A stretch of 64,000 bases of DNA from Edaphochlamys debaryana (taxonomy: Eukaryota > Chlorophyta > Chlorophyceae > Chlamydomonadales): assembly GCA_016858145.1 (NCBI GenBank), contig JAEHOE010000110.1, forward strand, positions 186,001 to 250,000, read 5' to 3'. Below are positions 31,616 through 43,818 of this stretch, one piece after another. The notes beneath the pieces were generated by a model, which saw only the letters and a list, made by a program, of their open reading frames with translations, was not told where the DNA came from and did no database searches. A program made the position numbers and the translations under genes. Numbering within the stretch: position 1 is the stretch's first letter; every line of letters starts with the position of its first letter.

Positions 31616-34600
31616 ATGGCCATGTCGGTCCCACCGGAGACGCCCATGGCCGCAGCGGCAGCCGCGGGCGCCGCGCCGGCACCAGGTGCATCGGGGGTGT
31701 GGGGTTGGGAAAGGGGAGAGGGGGGGGGGTTGAAGCACGCTGTGCTGTGGGCCTGGGCGCTACACAGCGCTCAAAACCCGCAACTTCCCCAGGGCCCCCG
31801 CAGCGCTGGCGAGGGTCGCGCCCCGCGGCCCCGGACCCTGACACCCCCCCTCTCGTTAACCCCAGGCGAGGAGGTTGACTGGTCGTCCGTTGACCAGGTC
31901 TCGCAATTAGTCAGCCGTACGACCATGGCCGCCATGCACCAGCTGTGGCAGAACCACGCGTCCGGCATGGACGACCTGGGGCGGGAGTTTGCGGAGCGCA
32001 TGTACGACTCACACTCACAAGCCGTACGGGTGAGCGCTGACTCAGGCTGTACGGCACCCATTCATCCTGTCGTACAGCACGCGGGCGGAGCACCGCGGCT
32101 GGCGACATGGGAGTGGACACGTGGCGGACTTGCAGTGACCGGAGCCAGCCGGGGCCCTTGGGCTCGGGAGTTTGCCCCGTCGCTTGGGGATTCTGTCCAG
32201 CGGAAGGCTTGCGGCAGCGCTCCCGGGCAACAGGCCCAGCGCAAGAGGCCTGTGAGCGTCGGGGCCGGGCTCCGGCCTTCCTCCACGGCCGCTCCGTCCC
32301 CAGCGCGGCCATGCTGCCCTCTTTCCCATTCCTGCGCTTGCCTCCACCCCCCAGCCCCCACCTCCACCCACCATCCCCACCCCCTCATCCCCTTCTCGCA
32401 TCTCACCCCCCCCGAATAGGACATTGCGGGCGTCAAGACCTTTGACGTGCGGCGCGTGCTGGCGCTACTGAACGCCTTCACGGAGTCGTGCCGGGAGCTG
32501 GTGCTGGGGGTCATGCAGGTGTGTGTGGGGGTGGGGGTGGGGGTGGGGGCATGGAGGTGGGGGGTTCATGGGCGGCGGAGGGGTGCCAGGGCATGGTGAC
32601 ACGGCATGGAAACCGTAGGCGCGGGAGTGGGGCAGGGGCTGGCTCTGGGGTCCGTTGCGGTGGGCGTGTGGGGGCGCGTCGGTAGGTGGGGGGGTCTGGC
32701 AGAGGTCTTCGGGACGCGGCTGGGCGCAGGAGGGCCGGGGAGCAGGCGATGTGCCGAGGAGGAGGACGAACGTGGCCGTAGGGAACAGGCGGGCGCTTGG
32801 TGGTGAAGGGCAGAGGCGCGTGCCGGACGGTGTGGTTTCGGGTCAGGCCGGGCGACCCTGCTCACTTTTTCGCGTGCGCTGTCGCCTCCCTCTCCCCTCA
32901 GGACGTGCGGAGGCGCGACGACGACTTCACACAACAGCTCTTCCAGGTGCGGCGGCGCCGCAGGGGGCCACGACTTGGTCTTGTGGCTGCAAGCAAGCCC
33001 CCACTCCAGCCCGTGCCCGTGTCCCCCGCCTCGGCCTCTTTCCCCGCGGCCGCCCCAGCCGCTGGCGGCTGCGGCCCCACCCCTTACGCTTCTCCCGCTC
33101 GTCAAGATACCCCCGACACCCCATTAAGACCCTAATCCGCGTCTCTGCTCTCCCCTGCCCCCTGCCCCCCTATCCCCCCTCCAAACAGACCACCCGATCC
33201 GCCTTCTCCCGCAACCTGCGCGCCGCCCTGGAGGCCCGCGACGCCTGGTACCGTGAGAAGCTGCGGGGGCTGCGGCAGCGGCACGAGGCGCAGCTGGGGG
33301 CGGTGCGGCACGCGGCGGCGGTGGAGCTGCAGCAGCGGCAGGTGGGGGGGTGGGAGGTTGGGGTTGGGGTTGGGGGGGTGGGATGGAGTCTTGGGACGTC
33401 GGGAAGACACGGGGGTCGCTGTGTGCTGCCGGCGAGCAGCTGTCCCCCGCACCCGCACCCGTGGCGGTTTAAAAGAAACTGCTGCTGTTCCCCCCCTTGC
33501 TGCTGTCACTGGCCCATTCCATCCCCTGTACCCCCCTCTTGACGCCCCCCTTGCTGCCCCTCCCCGGCCTCTTGCTGACCCCCCCCCTTCCCTCCCCCCC
33601 CTGTGCTGCCCTTCCCCCCCTTTGCTGCCTCCCTCCCCCCCCAGATGCAGCTCAAGATCGCCCTGGCCCGCACCCTGGCCAAGAGCGCCCGCGCGGAGGG
33701 GGGCTTCAACCTGGGGGCGCTGCTGGGTGGGTGGGGGGCGGGGGGTGGGGCGGGGTGGGGGGCGGGTGTTTGGGCTGGGCAGGAGGGCCGGGAAGCGCTG
33801 CCGGGTGGCGGGGTGGCCATGGCAGGAGGGCCTATAGACGCCGGGCGGAGCGGCATGCCCGCGTCATACGGTACAAGCTTGACTGTCCGTGGCCGCACCA
33901 GCCGTCTTCCCCCGCACGAGGCCTGAACCGTGTATGGCCAAAAGTCAAGGGCTAACGTCCTCCGCTGCCCCCCGCCACCTGTGCCCCTGTGGCCCCTGCA
34001 CCCACCCGCCCGCGCACCCCCATCCCCGCCCACAGCCGCACGCACGGGGCCGGACGCGGGCGCCAAGGCCGCGGCGGCGCCGGCGGCTGCCGGCGGCGCT
34101 GACGGCGGCGGCGGCGACCCCGGCGGCGAGACGATGCGCTCCTCGGCGGCGGCGCTGGCGGCTGTGTCGGCGGCGTCGGCGTCTATCCCCGACGGCGGCG
34201 GCGCGGCGGCGGAGGTGGGGCCCGAGGCTGCCATGCTGGAGGAGCTCTTCCAGGTGGGGAGGTGGCTGGGGCTGGGGGTTGGGGGTTGGGGTGGGGGAAG
34301 AGCAGGCTGGGGGGCAGGAGGGCTGCTGGAAGAGCTGTTGCAGGTGGGCCGGGGGACTGGGGGTGGAAGGAGGAGGAGGGGTAATGCAGGGGAAGTACGG
34401 CGGCTGCGGTCTCGGTTGGCGGTTGGCGGTTGTAGGGGGGCTGCCGCCTAAGCGCTCGGGGAGGAGCTACTCTAGGTGCTGTACAACACCCGAGCGTGCC
34501 TGGGGTGACATAGCGTGCGCATGCGTGTCTACATTCTGACCAAGTCCGCAACGCAAATCCTGCCCCCCACCCACAACCGCCTTTCCCCCCCGTGTTGAAC

Positions 34601-35964
34601 TCCCTCCTCCCTCCCCCTCCCCCCCCCCACCCCCCAGGACGCCAACGCCGCCGACGCCCTGAACCGGGAGCTGGAGGCGTCCCTGGCTAAGGCCAATGGG
34701 GAGGTGCTGGAGCTGAGGGACAAGGTGCGTGTGTGGGGGCGGGGGGGCAGGGCCTCATAGCGTCATGCCAACCCCCTCACAACCCAGCCTTCCTGCCCAC
34801 CCGCGCCACCTCGCACCACCATCACCACCACCACCTCCCACCCAAGCCCTATCGCAGATTCCTCCCAACCCCATCCATACCAGCCCCCCCGATGCGCCCG
34901 CCCCCCCGCCCCCTCACCGCCCCCTACCCACCCCCACGCTCCCCAGCTAGAGGCTGCCCAGCTGCCGCCCACCGGGCCGGCTTCCCGTCGTGCCTCTCCA
35001 CGCTTACGCAACTAGCCCCCTACACACCTGCCCGTCACCCCACCGCCCCCCCTCCACCCATCCACCCCACCCCACCCCACCCCAGCTGGATGCCGCCCAG
35101 CTGTCCCTGGTGGAGCTGCAGGGCGACGCGGGGCAGTGGCGCTCCAAATGGGCCATCGAGAGCACCAAGACCGACTCCATCAAGCGGGAGAGCATGGCCA
35201 TCATAGCCAAGTGCGAGGAGGTGAGCGGAAAGGGAGTAGGGGAAGGAGGAGGGGGGCGCGGGGTGGGGAAGGGAGAGTGGGGTGGGACGGGGAGGGAGGC
35301 GGTGGGGTTGGGGGCGTTATGCCCTTCTCCCTCCGACACCGGGGGAGAGAGGCGGGGGGCGAGGGGGCGTGATGCCGGGCCAGGCGCTCTTGCGGGAGGC
35401 GTGCTGGAGGCGCTGGATGCCGTTCACAGCCAGGGCGCTGTTGCCTTGGCAGCGCCCTTCACCATCCTCCCGCCGACACCTGGCTCAACACACAGCCACA
35501 GCACACCCCCGCCCACACACTCCTCTGCTCACCGATCCCCCCCCCCCCCCTCACCCCTCCCTTGTGCCCCCCCCCCCAGCACCTGACCCAGCTCCAGCAG
35601 CAGCACATTGCCGAGATCAGCCAGCGGGACTACCTGCTGCAGCGCTGCAGGGACACCATTGCGGCGCTGGAGGCCAAGCTGGCGGGTGAGCTGGGAGGGT
35701 TTGGAGGAGGCGATTTGCGCTTGGCGGGGGCGTGGAATTTTAGTGCCTGTGGGCTTGGCTATTTGCGCGGATTGCTGGCGGAAGGGGGACGGCGCCTGCA
35801 TAGCGGCTGAGGCGCTGACCTGTCTGCCCGCGGTGTGCCCCGCTGCGTGCCTTCCCGCAGCTGCCTCGCCGCCGCCCCCGGCGCAGTCCAACAGCCAGGA
35901 CCGAGTGGGCCCGGAGCCGCAGGCGCTGCCGACGGCGCAGGACAGCAAGCGGAGCCTGGCATGA
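31616..35964 (+). CDS. Coiled-coil protein of unknown function, 11 exons, 420 residues
   Basis: Exons: 31616-31685, 31866-32029, 32420-32518, 32902-32946, 33189-33341, 33645-33726, 34036-34253, 34638-34724, 35086-35220, 35580-35685, 35861-35964 (1263 nt, phases close). The in-frame ATG at 31616 is used; a second follows at 31622. After an Ala/Pro leader come amphipathic helices (residues about 25-125), a Glu/Arg/Gln-rich coiled coil (about 126-200), an Ala/Gly linker (about 205-265), a second coiled coil (about 275-385) and a short Pro/Gln tail. No catalytic motif, signal peptide or membrane segment is seen, and I do not recognise the family. A structural or scaffold role is the only fair guess. 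Introns 7 and 8 contain copies of adjacent exon edges. Confidence 0.75.
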
Positions 35965-36150
35965 AGTCTGGGGGCCCCGGCTGAGGGCAGGGTGCAGATG
36001 TGCCTGGTTGTAGGGAGGCTATCGTTGGGCGGAAGAGCGAGGCTTGCGGGCGTGGAGAGTCCGGGCGGGAAGAGGCGGAGTTAGGGACGTCGAGTGTTTT
36101 GTACGGTGCCGTACAAGCGATGTGCACACTGCACCAAGCGTCCACAACTC

Positions 36151-36155
36151 TGTAA
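36151..36155 (+). terminator. Candidate poly(A) signal (TGTAA) of the coiled-coil gene
   Basis: Lies 187 nt past the stop and only 54 bp before the OST5 start codon, so the two tandem genes are packed very tightly. Confidence 0.55.
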
Positions 36156-36208
36156 CTCGCAATACGTGCAACCAAATTAGCAGTTCCGGATAGCTAACTG
36201 TAGCGAAA

Positions 36209-36445
36209 ATGGCCGCCGACAACAGCCCAGTCGCATCGCCAGTCTCCCCGGCTATGTACCCGCTTCTGGCCACCACGCTTCTCGGCAGCGGACTATGCAT
36301 GACCGGTAGCTTTTTCCTCTATGAGGTGACCAAGACCAAGTCCAACCGGGCGCTCAGATCGGAGCTGCTGCTGGCCCTCCTGTCTGCGGTGCTTCTCGGG
36401 CTAGGGACGCTCTTCCTGCTGCTTTGGACTGGTGTCTACGTATAG
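36209..36445 (+). CDS. OST5: Oligosaccharyltransferase subunit OST5/TMEM258
   Basis: This 78-residue single-exon protein is a small membrane subunit of the ER oligosaccharyltransferase, which transfers the lipid-linked glycan to Asn residues. The family pattern is clear: SPVSPAMYPLL near the N-terminus, then GSFFLYEVTKTKSNRALRSE between two hydrophobic helices (about 17-38 and 52-75), ending LGTLFLLLWTGVYV, close to the GVYV ending of plant and animal homologues. Length matches the family (about 75-80 residues). The start is fixed by the conserved N-terminus. The poly(A) signal of the upstream gene is 54 bp before the ATG, so the 5'UTR is very short or transcripts overlap. Confidence 0.93.
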   Translation: MAADNSPVASPVSPAMYPLLATTLLGSGLCMTGSFFLYEVTKTKSNRALRSELLLALLSAVLLGLGTLFLLLWTGVYV

Positions 36446-36723
36446 CGCTGGAGACGCTCAGCTGCAAAGTTCGCGCGGGGAGCTCCGACGAACGGGATGC
36501 GGGGGACCTCGGGGACAGGGAGTTTTGCTTCTGGGCTGGGTATGTGCATCGGTGTAGATCGTTATGAACTTGCGAATGGTGGGCTTTTGTCGCGGGACGG
36601 ACCGCGGCATCACATGCTGTCAAGCTGGCTTTGGCGCGGAACCACGCGGTATGGGCGCCTCGCGCGTGGCCTAGACGGCGTGGTGGATGGGCTGGGGGCA
36701 TCAGAAGTGCTCGGATGCCCCTC

Positions 36724-36728
36724 TGTAA
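36724..36728 (+). terminator. OST5: Candidate poly(A) signal (TGTAA) of OST5
   Basis: Lies 279 nt past the OST5 stop codon. Confidence 0.5.
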
Positions 36729-37192
36729 GGTCTCAACTGCAGACGTGCTGGCCCCCGCCCGTGCCCCCCGTCTCCCGGGACCTGGCCTGCAGTGAGCGCC
36801 GCACCGCCGCAGGGCATAGGAGAGTGACAGCTTCCACGCTAGCGGGAGCTTTAAAGGGATCGCTGCTGAGCTTAAGGCCCTGGCAGCCTCAGGCTTCCGT
36901 GGCGTTTGGACCGGCAGTCCAGCACCTCGGGGGGCACCTCGGGGGGCACTCCCTGGCACTACCGGTAGTCCCCACTCTAGCAGTGAACCGGCCAAAAGCT
37001 TTCAGGCGCTGCAGCCTACGACACCAGTCCAGCTCCAGGTTCGCCAGCACGTGCGTCCGGCAGCCACCGGCTCATGTGCGCTGCGAGTGCTACGCCCCGC
37101 ACCATGGTAGCAACCGCACCACCGGGGCAGCGGCAGCGAGGTAGCCTCTGTGCTCTGTCCTTTCCCTCAGCACACAGCAGCGGTGCCACGCC

Positions 37193-37197
37193 TTACA
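37193..37197 (-). terminator. Candidate poly(A) signal (TGTAA) of the SET-like gene
   Basis: TTACA on the + strand, about 900 nt past the stop codon at 38099 on the minus strand. Confidence 0.35.
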
Positions 37198-37973
37198 TGC
37201 AGCGACTGTGCACCAGCACCAGCCCAACAGCCCACTGTCGACTGCCCAACCAAAATTTGAGGTCCCGCCCCAGGGGGGCAGCAGTTATGGGCATGTAGGA
37301 GCCGGCAGGGCCAGCCCATCCAGGAGCCCCAGGAGTAGCCCCGACGGTGAGGCCGTCCACATTCCCTTCAAGCCAGCTCCTATACCCTTAGCGTACAATG
37401 TGCTTGACCATAGAACTACAGCGCACCAACAGGGAAGCTCCTCAGCCCCGGCCCCGTGCGGACCCTGCCCCCACGTCACCCACCACTGCCGGCCACCCCT
37501 GCTGCCGGCCGCATGAACCTGAGCTTGCATGCCAGCCCGAACACCCCCTGGAGACCCCACATCACGTTCGTTGCAGTCTCCTACCCCCTGCCACGTTCGT
37601 TGCACTGCAGAGCTCCACCGCTCCAAGCTGTGGCCCCGCTACCGTAACAGCCCCCACAGGTCCGCCGCCGCATCCCTCCTCCGTCCGCACGCAACAGCAT
37701 AGCAATTAGCAAGCAGTCCGTTTCCAACCCTTCCCGCCAGTCAGGTCGCCTGGCCCCCAGCCCCGACCCCCCGTGCCCCAACCCGCCTGAGCGCTCGCTC
37801 AACTCTGTCTCCGCGCTCTGTGACGCTCGGGTCTCGGCTCTCCTCTCCGCACTCACTCTGGATGCAGGGCCCCCGACCCGTGCCCTTGCCTGACCCCTAC
37901 GCACCCATCATCGGCCCACCAGCCGGGGGAATGGGTGGGTGCTGCGCTACAGGCCCGGGGAAAGGCCTGGGGG

Positions 37974-38113
37974 CTGCTACAGGTCCATCAGACCCGTGCC
38001 TTCACCGCCTGGGCCCCCCCCCCACCTGGGCTGCTACAGGTCCACGCGTTCCGCTGCACGCCACGCCCACCAGCCCGGGGTAGAGGGCGGGTGCGCCGCT
38101 ACAGGTCCATCAG
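37974..38113 (-). repeat. Three copies of the terminal-exon end of the SET-like gene
   Basis: GC(T/C)GCTACAGGTCCA recurs at 37974, 38031 and 38096 with 57-65 bp spacing. The copy at 38096 is the real stop region (minus strand reads LMDL then TAG); the other two lie downstream in the 3'UTR. A more degenerate copy (gctacaggcc) is at 37945. Confidence 0.75.
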
Positions 38114-41100
38114 CTCCGCTCCCGCCCCGCCGCCGCCGGCAGCGGCCTGCAGCAGCGCCACCTCCGCCCTGGGAGGGGCACAAGGGGTGTGTGTGGGGAG
38201 GGACACAAGGGCCGCGTGAACGGGAGGTGGATGGGAGGACGAGGGCGCCGGCACAGGCGCTTGCACGGGTGCTGACAGCCCAGCCAGGCACGGCTCTGCA
38301 GTCCCTCCGCCCGACCCAAGTCAGGACCCTGAAGTCCCCATCCCACCACCGACCCAGGGCGACCGCCTTTCGCCCGATCCAGATCACCCCGCCCCGCCCC
38401 ACTCCACCCCACCCCACCCCAGACCCCACCCCACACCCTCACCTGCTGGCCTGCAGCTCCCCCTCCAGCGCCCGCACGCGGCCGCCCCACTCCACCGCAA
38501 ACGCATGCGTGGCCGCCTCGGCGCTCCGCCGGCCCTCCGCCGCCTCCGCCAACTGGCCCTCCAGCGCCGCCACCCGCTGCCGCGCCGCCGCCAGCTCCGC
38601 CGCCAGCCCCCGCACGATGCCCTCCTCCTCCCGCCGGCAGGCCGCGTACCGAGCTAGGGCCGCGCTGACCTCGCACGGAGCCCCACCGGCGCCCGGAACG
38701 GCAGTGTCCGCGCCCGCGTCTGCGCTGGCCCCCGGCGGGAGCTCTGTGCCGTGGGGCCCTGTGGAGTCGTTGGCGGTTGGAAGGGCGAGGGGCGGCGCCG
38801 CTGCAAAGGCCGCCGCCGCCGCCGCTCCCGCGGCGGCCGCCGCGCTTGCGGGCACGGCGCTCGAGTCTGAGCGGAGCAGCACTGCTGAACTCGCAATCCC
38901 TTCCGTCCCCGTCCCTTGCGGGGCCGCTGAGCCTGCGCCTGCCTCGCCCTCCAGCCGCTGCCGCTTGGGCTCAGGCTGCAGCGCCTCCAGCCCCTCCAGC
39001 CCCTGCGCCTGCGCCGGCGGCACCTCCGCCGGCACCGGCCAGCACCGGTCCTTCTCCGCCCGCAGCTCCGAAACCTCCCGCTCAAGCTCGGCCATGCGCG
39101 GCCCCGCCGCCGCCGCCATGGCAGCCGAAGCCGCTCGCTGTGCGTCCAGCGCCGCCGCCGCCTCGTCCCTCTGCCGCCGCAGCCCCGCCAGCTCCGACTC
39201 CAGTGTGACTAATGCCTCGCGAGCGGCATCGCGTTCGGTCTCGGCGGCCTTGCGCGCCTTGTTGGCTCGTCCCACCTGCCCCGTCAGCAGCGTCGTACGG
39301 TCCCGCAGCGCGTCCCGCTCCTTAGTCACGCCGTGGATGTAGTCGTACTGCGGTTGGGCGCGGGTGCACGAATGTGCGGGGTACGGAGGGTGTGGTAAGG
39401 GACGGCACGTGCGCGACGAGAAGGGCAGTCCACCATGCAGATAGGAACCGCTGCAGACATAGGCTGCTGCTGAGGAGGCGCCACAAGCAGTTCCAGGCAA
39501 GACAGACTGCACCAGGACAGCCGCACGCCACGTCCACGTCCGTCTGCTGCCCCCCCAGCCCAGCTGTCCCCCACCGGGCGCTGGTCTTGGTCTGCCCTCC
39601 GTGCCGGTCTGCCGCCCTTGCACCTCGCGCTGCCTCGCGCTCCTCGCAACCTTACTGGCTAGCCCCCTCCATATCCTCCACCTGGCCCTGGTCCGTAGCC
39701 CTACTTTGCCCTGCCAACCCCGTGTCCCCCACCTAGCGCTCGATCGGGTCCCGGCTCCCCCACCCCGGCGTCCAACCAGGCAGACCAGCTCCCCCCGGCC
39801 TCCTCCCCCAAATCCCCACGCCCATCTCCTCCTCCCCCCAATCCCCACGCCCCCCCCCCCTTCCGCCACCTGGCGCTGGTTCTGGTCGGCCACTGAGAAG
39901 AAGGAGTCGTCGGCGTCGGTGTGGGTCAGCACCTCGGCACCCGCCTGGGGGGCAGGAGGAGGGGAGAAAGGAGGTAGAGGGGGAGGAAGAGCCGAACGTG
40001 GAGGCATGTTTGGGCGGCAACAAGTGGAGGAACAGGAGGACGAAGGGTCTAGCGTGGAAGGGAGGGGGGCATGGTTGGGATGGCAGCGCGCGGGCTACGC
40101 GGCCAGCCAGAGCTCCTTGGATTCCAGCCCTGGCAGCCCTACGGGATGCAGCCCGCCCTGCGCCTGTCCCTCCCTCCGCGAGGCCCCCTGCCTACCGGCA
40201 CTTGGCGAGACGTGACCATGACAGACACTAGCGCGTACACGCAGGCGCCTTCGCCCGTCGCCTCCGCGCCGCCGCCGCCCGTGGCCGCCGCGTCCGCCGC
40301 CGCCGCCCTCAGCGCCTCCAGGCCCTGCAGAGTCACGGCGTCCTGCTCCGCCTCAGCGGCGGCGCGGAGCCGCGACAGCCGTACCTGGGGTGGTTTGTGT
40401 TTGGGACAGGTTGGGGGTTAGGCAAGGGTTCGGAGAGAGGGTTACGTGAAACGTGATGCGATGGTCCAGCCTTTGGGTGCGCGTAACGCGGAGCTGCCGC
40501 GTCGCTGTCTTGCTCACCGGTGCACCGGTACAGCCTGCGGCTGCGCGTTTCGGTGTCTGTCGCCTTGGCCCCGGCTGGCTTACCTGTGCCCCACCGGCAC
40601 TACACCGGGCACGGTAGACGGTACGCGCTCGCAAGCACGCGGCGTGCTTGGCACTGATGCGCGAGGGTTTATAGGTCCGCGGCTGGGGCTAGACCCCGGC
40701 AGCGCGAGCCCCGACCCGCGCTTCGGCGGTGCGGTCTCGAAGTCCTGCCTCCCCAGTCCCCAGTCCCCACCTTGAGCAAACGGGGACCGCACGCATGCTA
40801 CTTGGCTACGGCTGGCGCTGCTCCCGGGCCCTGCCAAGCCCGAGCCCAACCCTCCCCAGTCCCCACCTTGAGCACGCAGGGCACGGAGGCGGCGTTGGCC
40901 TCCCGTTCCTTGTACGCCTTGCAGTTGCACACGGCGGCAGCGGGCACGGCGGGAGCGGGCGCGGAGCCGCCGCCCCCTGCTGCTGCTGCGGCCGCTGCCG
41001 CCTGCTGCTTGAGCTGCTGCTCTCGCTTGCGGCGCTCCTCCTTGGAGCAGGGGTCCCTGGGCGCAGGAATCGTTCCACGGCACAGGGCGTGATGCAGAAG

Positions 41101-43818
41101 TCAGTCAGGCATACTACCGGTAAGCGAGTGGTTGAAGGGGTAACAGAAACATCAGGTTGAGGAGGACAGCTCGGGAGGCCCAGCTCGGAGTCACTCAGGC
41201 CTGGTCACCCTTGCAGCAGCGCACGCTCGCAGCCGCGTCTCACCACCAGCGGGGCGCGTTGGCCTCGGCCAGGGCGCACGTGGCTGGGTCACCCACAACC
41301 ACGAGGGAGTCACGCGCCTGCGCATCGTTCGGGGAGGTATTATCCGGGGCTGAGGCAGGGGCGCTGAGATTAGTGCCAAGCCTTCAAGAGCACATGCTGC
41401 CTGACCCCAGGCAGCCCCAGAATTGCAGCCAGATGGACGGGCAACGCACGCACCCGCGCCGCCTCCAGCACCGAGCAACCACCGCCGCCGCCGTTGCCGT
41501 GGCCGTTGCCACTGCTGCCGGCTGAGTGGCCCGGCCCCGACGAGCCCTGCCGCGCTAGGGCCTGCGCCGGCGCGGGTTGCAGCGCCGGCAGGCCCAACTC
41601 CGACCGCACCGCCTCCCATTGCTCCCAATCCAATGAGTCCCAAAGGGTTAGCGTGAAGCCGGCTTTGATGCCCTCGAGCCCGCTCAGGTCGCCGCCCACC
41701 TGCGGCGAGGGGTTAGAGCGTGTGGGCTTAAGGATTGCCACTTTGAGGACGTGGGGAATGGGCGAAACAAAGGGACAAACGGGAGCAGTGCCGCAAACGG
41801 CTAGCTGAGATCCATGTATACAGATGACGTGGCGACCCACACGCCCTCAAGTGCTGCGTCCAAGGTCCCGCCCCAACCCCGGCCCCCGCCCAAGAACCCA
41901 CCAGTCGCTCGTCCAGCTTGCCCGTGCGCCCCTCTCCGCTGTAGGCGCCCAGCAGGCAGCCCTCGGGCAGCACGGCTGTCGGAAACAAAGCGAGGAAGGG
42001 CACGGGCCGGCTTGAAGGGGCTTCCCGGAGGCGTGTGCACTCGCACCTTACACACGCTGAACACCCCACCGTACCGGTATGTACAGTCACGGGCTCGGCA
42101 CCGCGCCCTTGCGTGGCCACCCTACCCGCCTCCCCTGCTCCACAACGCTTTCCCACCGCCCACCCCCCCTGTTGGCCCCCGCGCCCCCCGGCCGCTCACC
42201 CCGCGCCACCAGCTTCCGCCGCTCCTTGACCGCCCTCAGCCCCTCGAAGGGGTTGCGGAAGCAGGGGTGGCAGCGGTCCGTGATCCGCTCCACCGCCGTA
42301 CGCCGCGGCAGTGGCCGGGAGCCGTCCAGGGCGCCCATGAGCTCCTGCCACCGGGTCGAGAGGGGGTGGGGGTGGGAGGGGGGCAGGGGGGCAGCAGCCG
42401 CCGGGTCCGGGGGGTGGGGGTGGGAAGGTTTCTGTTACTGAGCGGGGGGAGGGGGTGGGAGGGAGGCAGGGGTTCAGCAGGGCCATGGTTTCAGGCCGTA
42501 GGCTGTGGGAGGGGCACGGGTGCAGGGCGCAGGGTGTGGGGTGCGAAGGGGCAAGGTGCGTGTGCTCGGGGGGTGGTGCATGGCCCACGGCCCACGCAAG
42601 AGTAGCCTTCACACGGGGCTCAACCGACACCGACACCCTCGGCGCTCACCCTCGCAGCTTCCTCGTAAAGCGAGGCAAACGGGTGCGGCACCATGGACGG
42701 CGGGCGGCCCTTGAACCCCGGCCCTCCGCCGGTGAAGGCCGGCTTCTTGCAGGGCGCCCGGCCTCCGCCGCCGCCCGCCGCCTGCCCCGCGGTAGCCGCG
42801 GGTTTGGGGTGTTTAAAGTACAAGCCCGGCGGCAGAGAGGCCGGAGTCACTAGGGCCCGCTGGGCGGCCGCCGCGACCAGCGCGGCAGCGTCGGGAGCGA
42901 AGAGGCCGCGGAAGATCTTGAGGAGAAGGCTCTTGGGGCCGGCCGGGGCGGCGGGTGGTGCGGTTGCGTTCGGACCAGAGCTGCGATAAGGGAAGGTGAC
43001 GCCAGGGCGAGCAACCAGAGGGTGCTGGGGGTCAGGCGGGTGCCGCCTCGGGGACATTGACGACCCACTTGGAGCCTGAGCATGCAGCCCCTGTGTCCAC
43101 GCCTTACCGCTTAGCCACCGGGCCCACGCCCGGGGTGGGGATGAACTGCCCCAGCGCAGCTGCACCCGCCTCCTGGGCAGGTCCGGCCGGCGCAGGCTCC
43201 GAGTGGGCATGCCTCGGCGGGGGCATGGTGCTCCCCCCATCGGACCCGGTCTCTGCCTGGTGCGAAGGAAAGCGAACCAGGGGCTGTGGCCCTTGATGGT
43301 TGCCACCGGGGCCATCGCTCCTGACTAGGCCGCAGGCGGCTGCCGCGGCAGCGCTAGCCGCAGCAGCTGACGCGGCGATGGCAGGCGAGATGATTGGCGA
43401 GGGCGGGAACAGGCACGTGGCCCCACCGCCGCCCGAGCTACGTGTCTGGAGCTCCAAGGGATCCGTCAGGTCGTGGGGGTCATGGTCGGGGTCCGAGGCC
43501 CTGCGCGGTTCACGAGATGCAGGAGGTGGCTGGGCAGGGGCTCAGTAGCAAGATAGCGTGCTCCATGCTTCGGAGCGGCATAGGCTGTGAACACGTGGAG
43601 GGGTTTGGGGCAGCTCCGCGAAGTCAAGCGCGGCGGGGGTGGCGGGTGAGCGGGGAGTTGGCGTCACGACCGCTAGTGCCCACACCGCGCGAGGCCGGAG
43701 GTCCCCGCCATCATACATATGCTCACCTGCCAGAAAGCATGTAGTCCGTAAGCTCTCCATTCAGCAGGGTTTCCGCGGGCAGCTCATCGCCAAACAGGTC
43801 GTCGGCAAACGGCTGCAT
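38099..43818 (-). CDS. Protein with a possible degenerate SET-like region followed by coiled coil, 12 exons, 937 residues
   Basis: Exons in gene order: 43727-43818, 43108-43500, 42650-42980, 42200-42344, 41902-41975, 41450-41699, 41244-41349, 40867-41056, 40202-40384, 39870-39944, 38443-39347, 38099-38168 (2814 nt, phases close). The N-terminus MQPFADDLFGDELPAETLL is acidic and helical; residues to about 270 are Ala/Pro/Gly-rich. From about 285 to 613, VLPEGCLLGAYSG, DSLVVVGDPATCALAEANAP and VTSRQAGAEVLTHT with DADDSFF recall, in order, the GxY, NHSC-type and GEEL..DYG blocks of SET methyltransferases. The key NHSC and DYG residues are not conserved, so the call is tentative and activity doubtful. 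Residues 614-915 are coiled coil with a low-complexity insert. The 41450/41349 junction is the least certain. If the SET reading is wrong, the gene is simply a coiled-coil protein of unknown role. Confidence 0.7.
42428..42449 (-). repeat. Dispersed intronic element, partial copy in the SET-like gene
   Basis: GGTTTCTGTTACTGAGCGGG resembles the inverted core at 8019-8046 with two or three changes. It lies in an intron of the SET-like gene. Confidence 0.35.

Larger units (their letters stand above)
36446..38098. other. Convergent intergenic region between OST5 and the SET-like gene
   Basis: Holds the 3'UTRs of both genes with their candidate poly(A) signals. No open frame here has recognisable features. 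Extra copies of the last-exon end of the minus-strand gene lie at about 37974 and 38031. Confidence 0.5.

Noticed and set aside
40580..41083. Long minus-strand open frame starting MPWNDSCAQG
   Set aside because: It is a shifted frame over a real exon. The other frame (CSKEERRKREQQ to ASVPCVLK) has proper codon use and correct splice phases.
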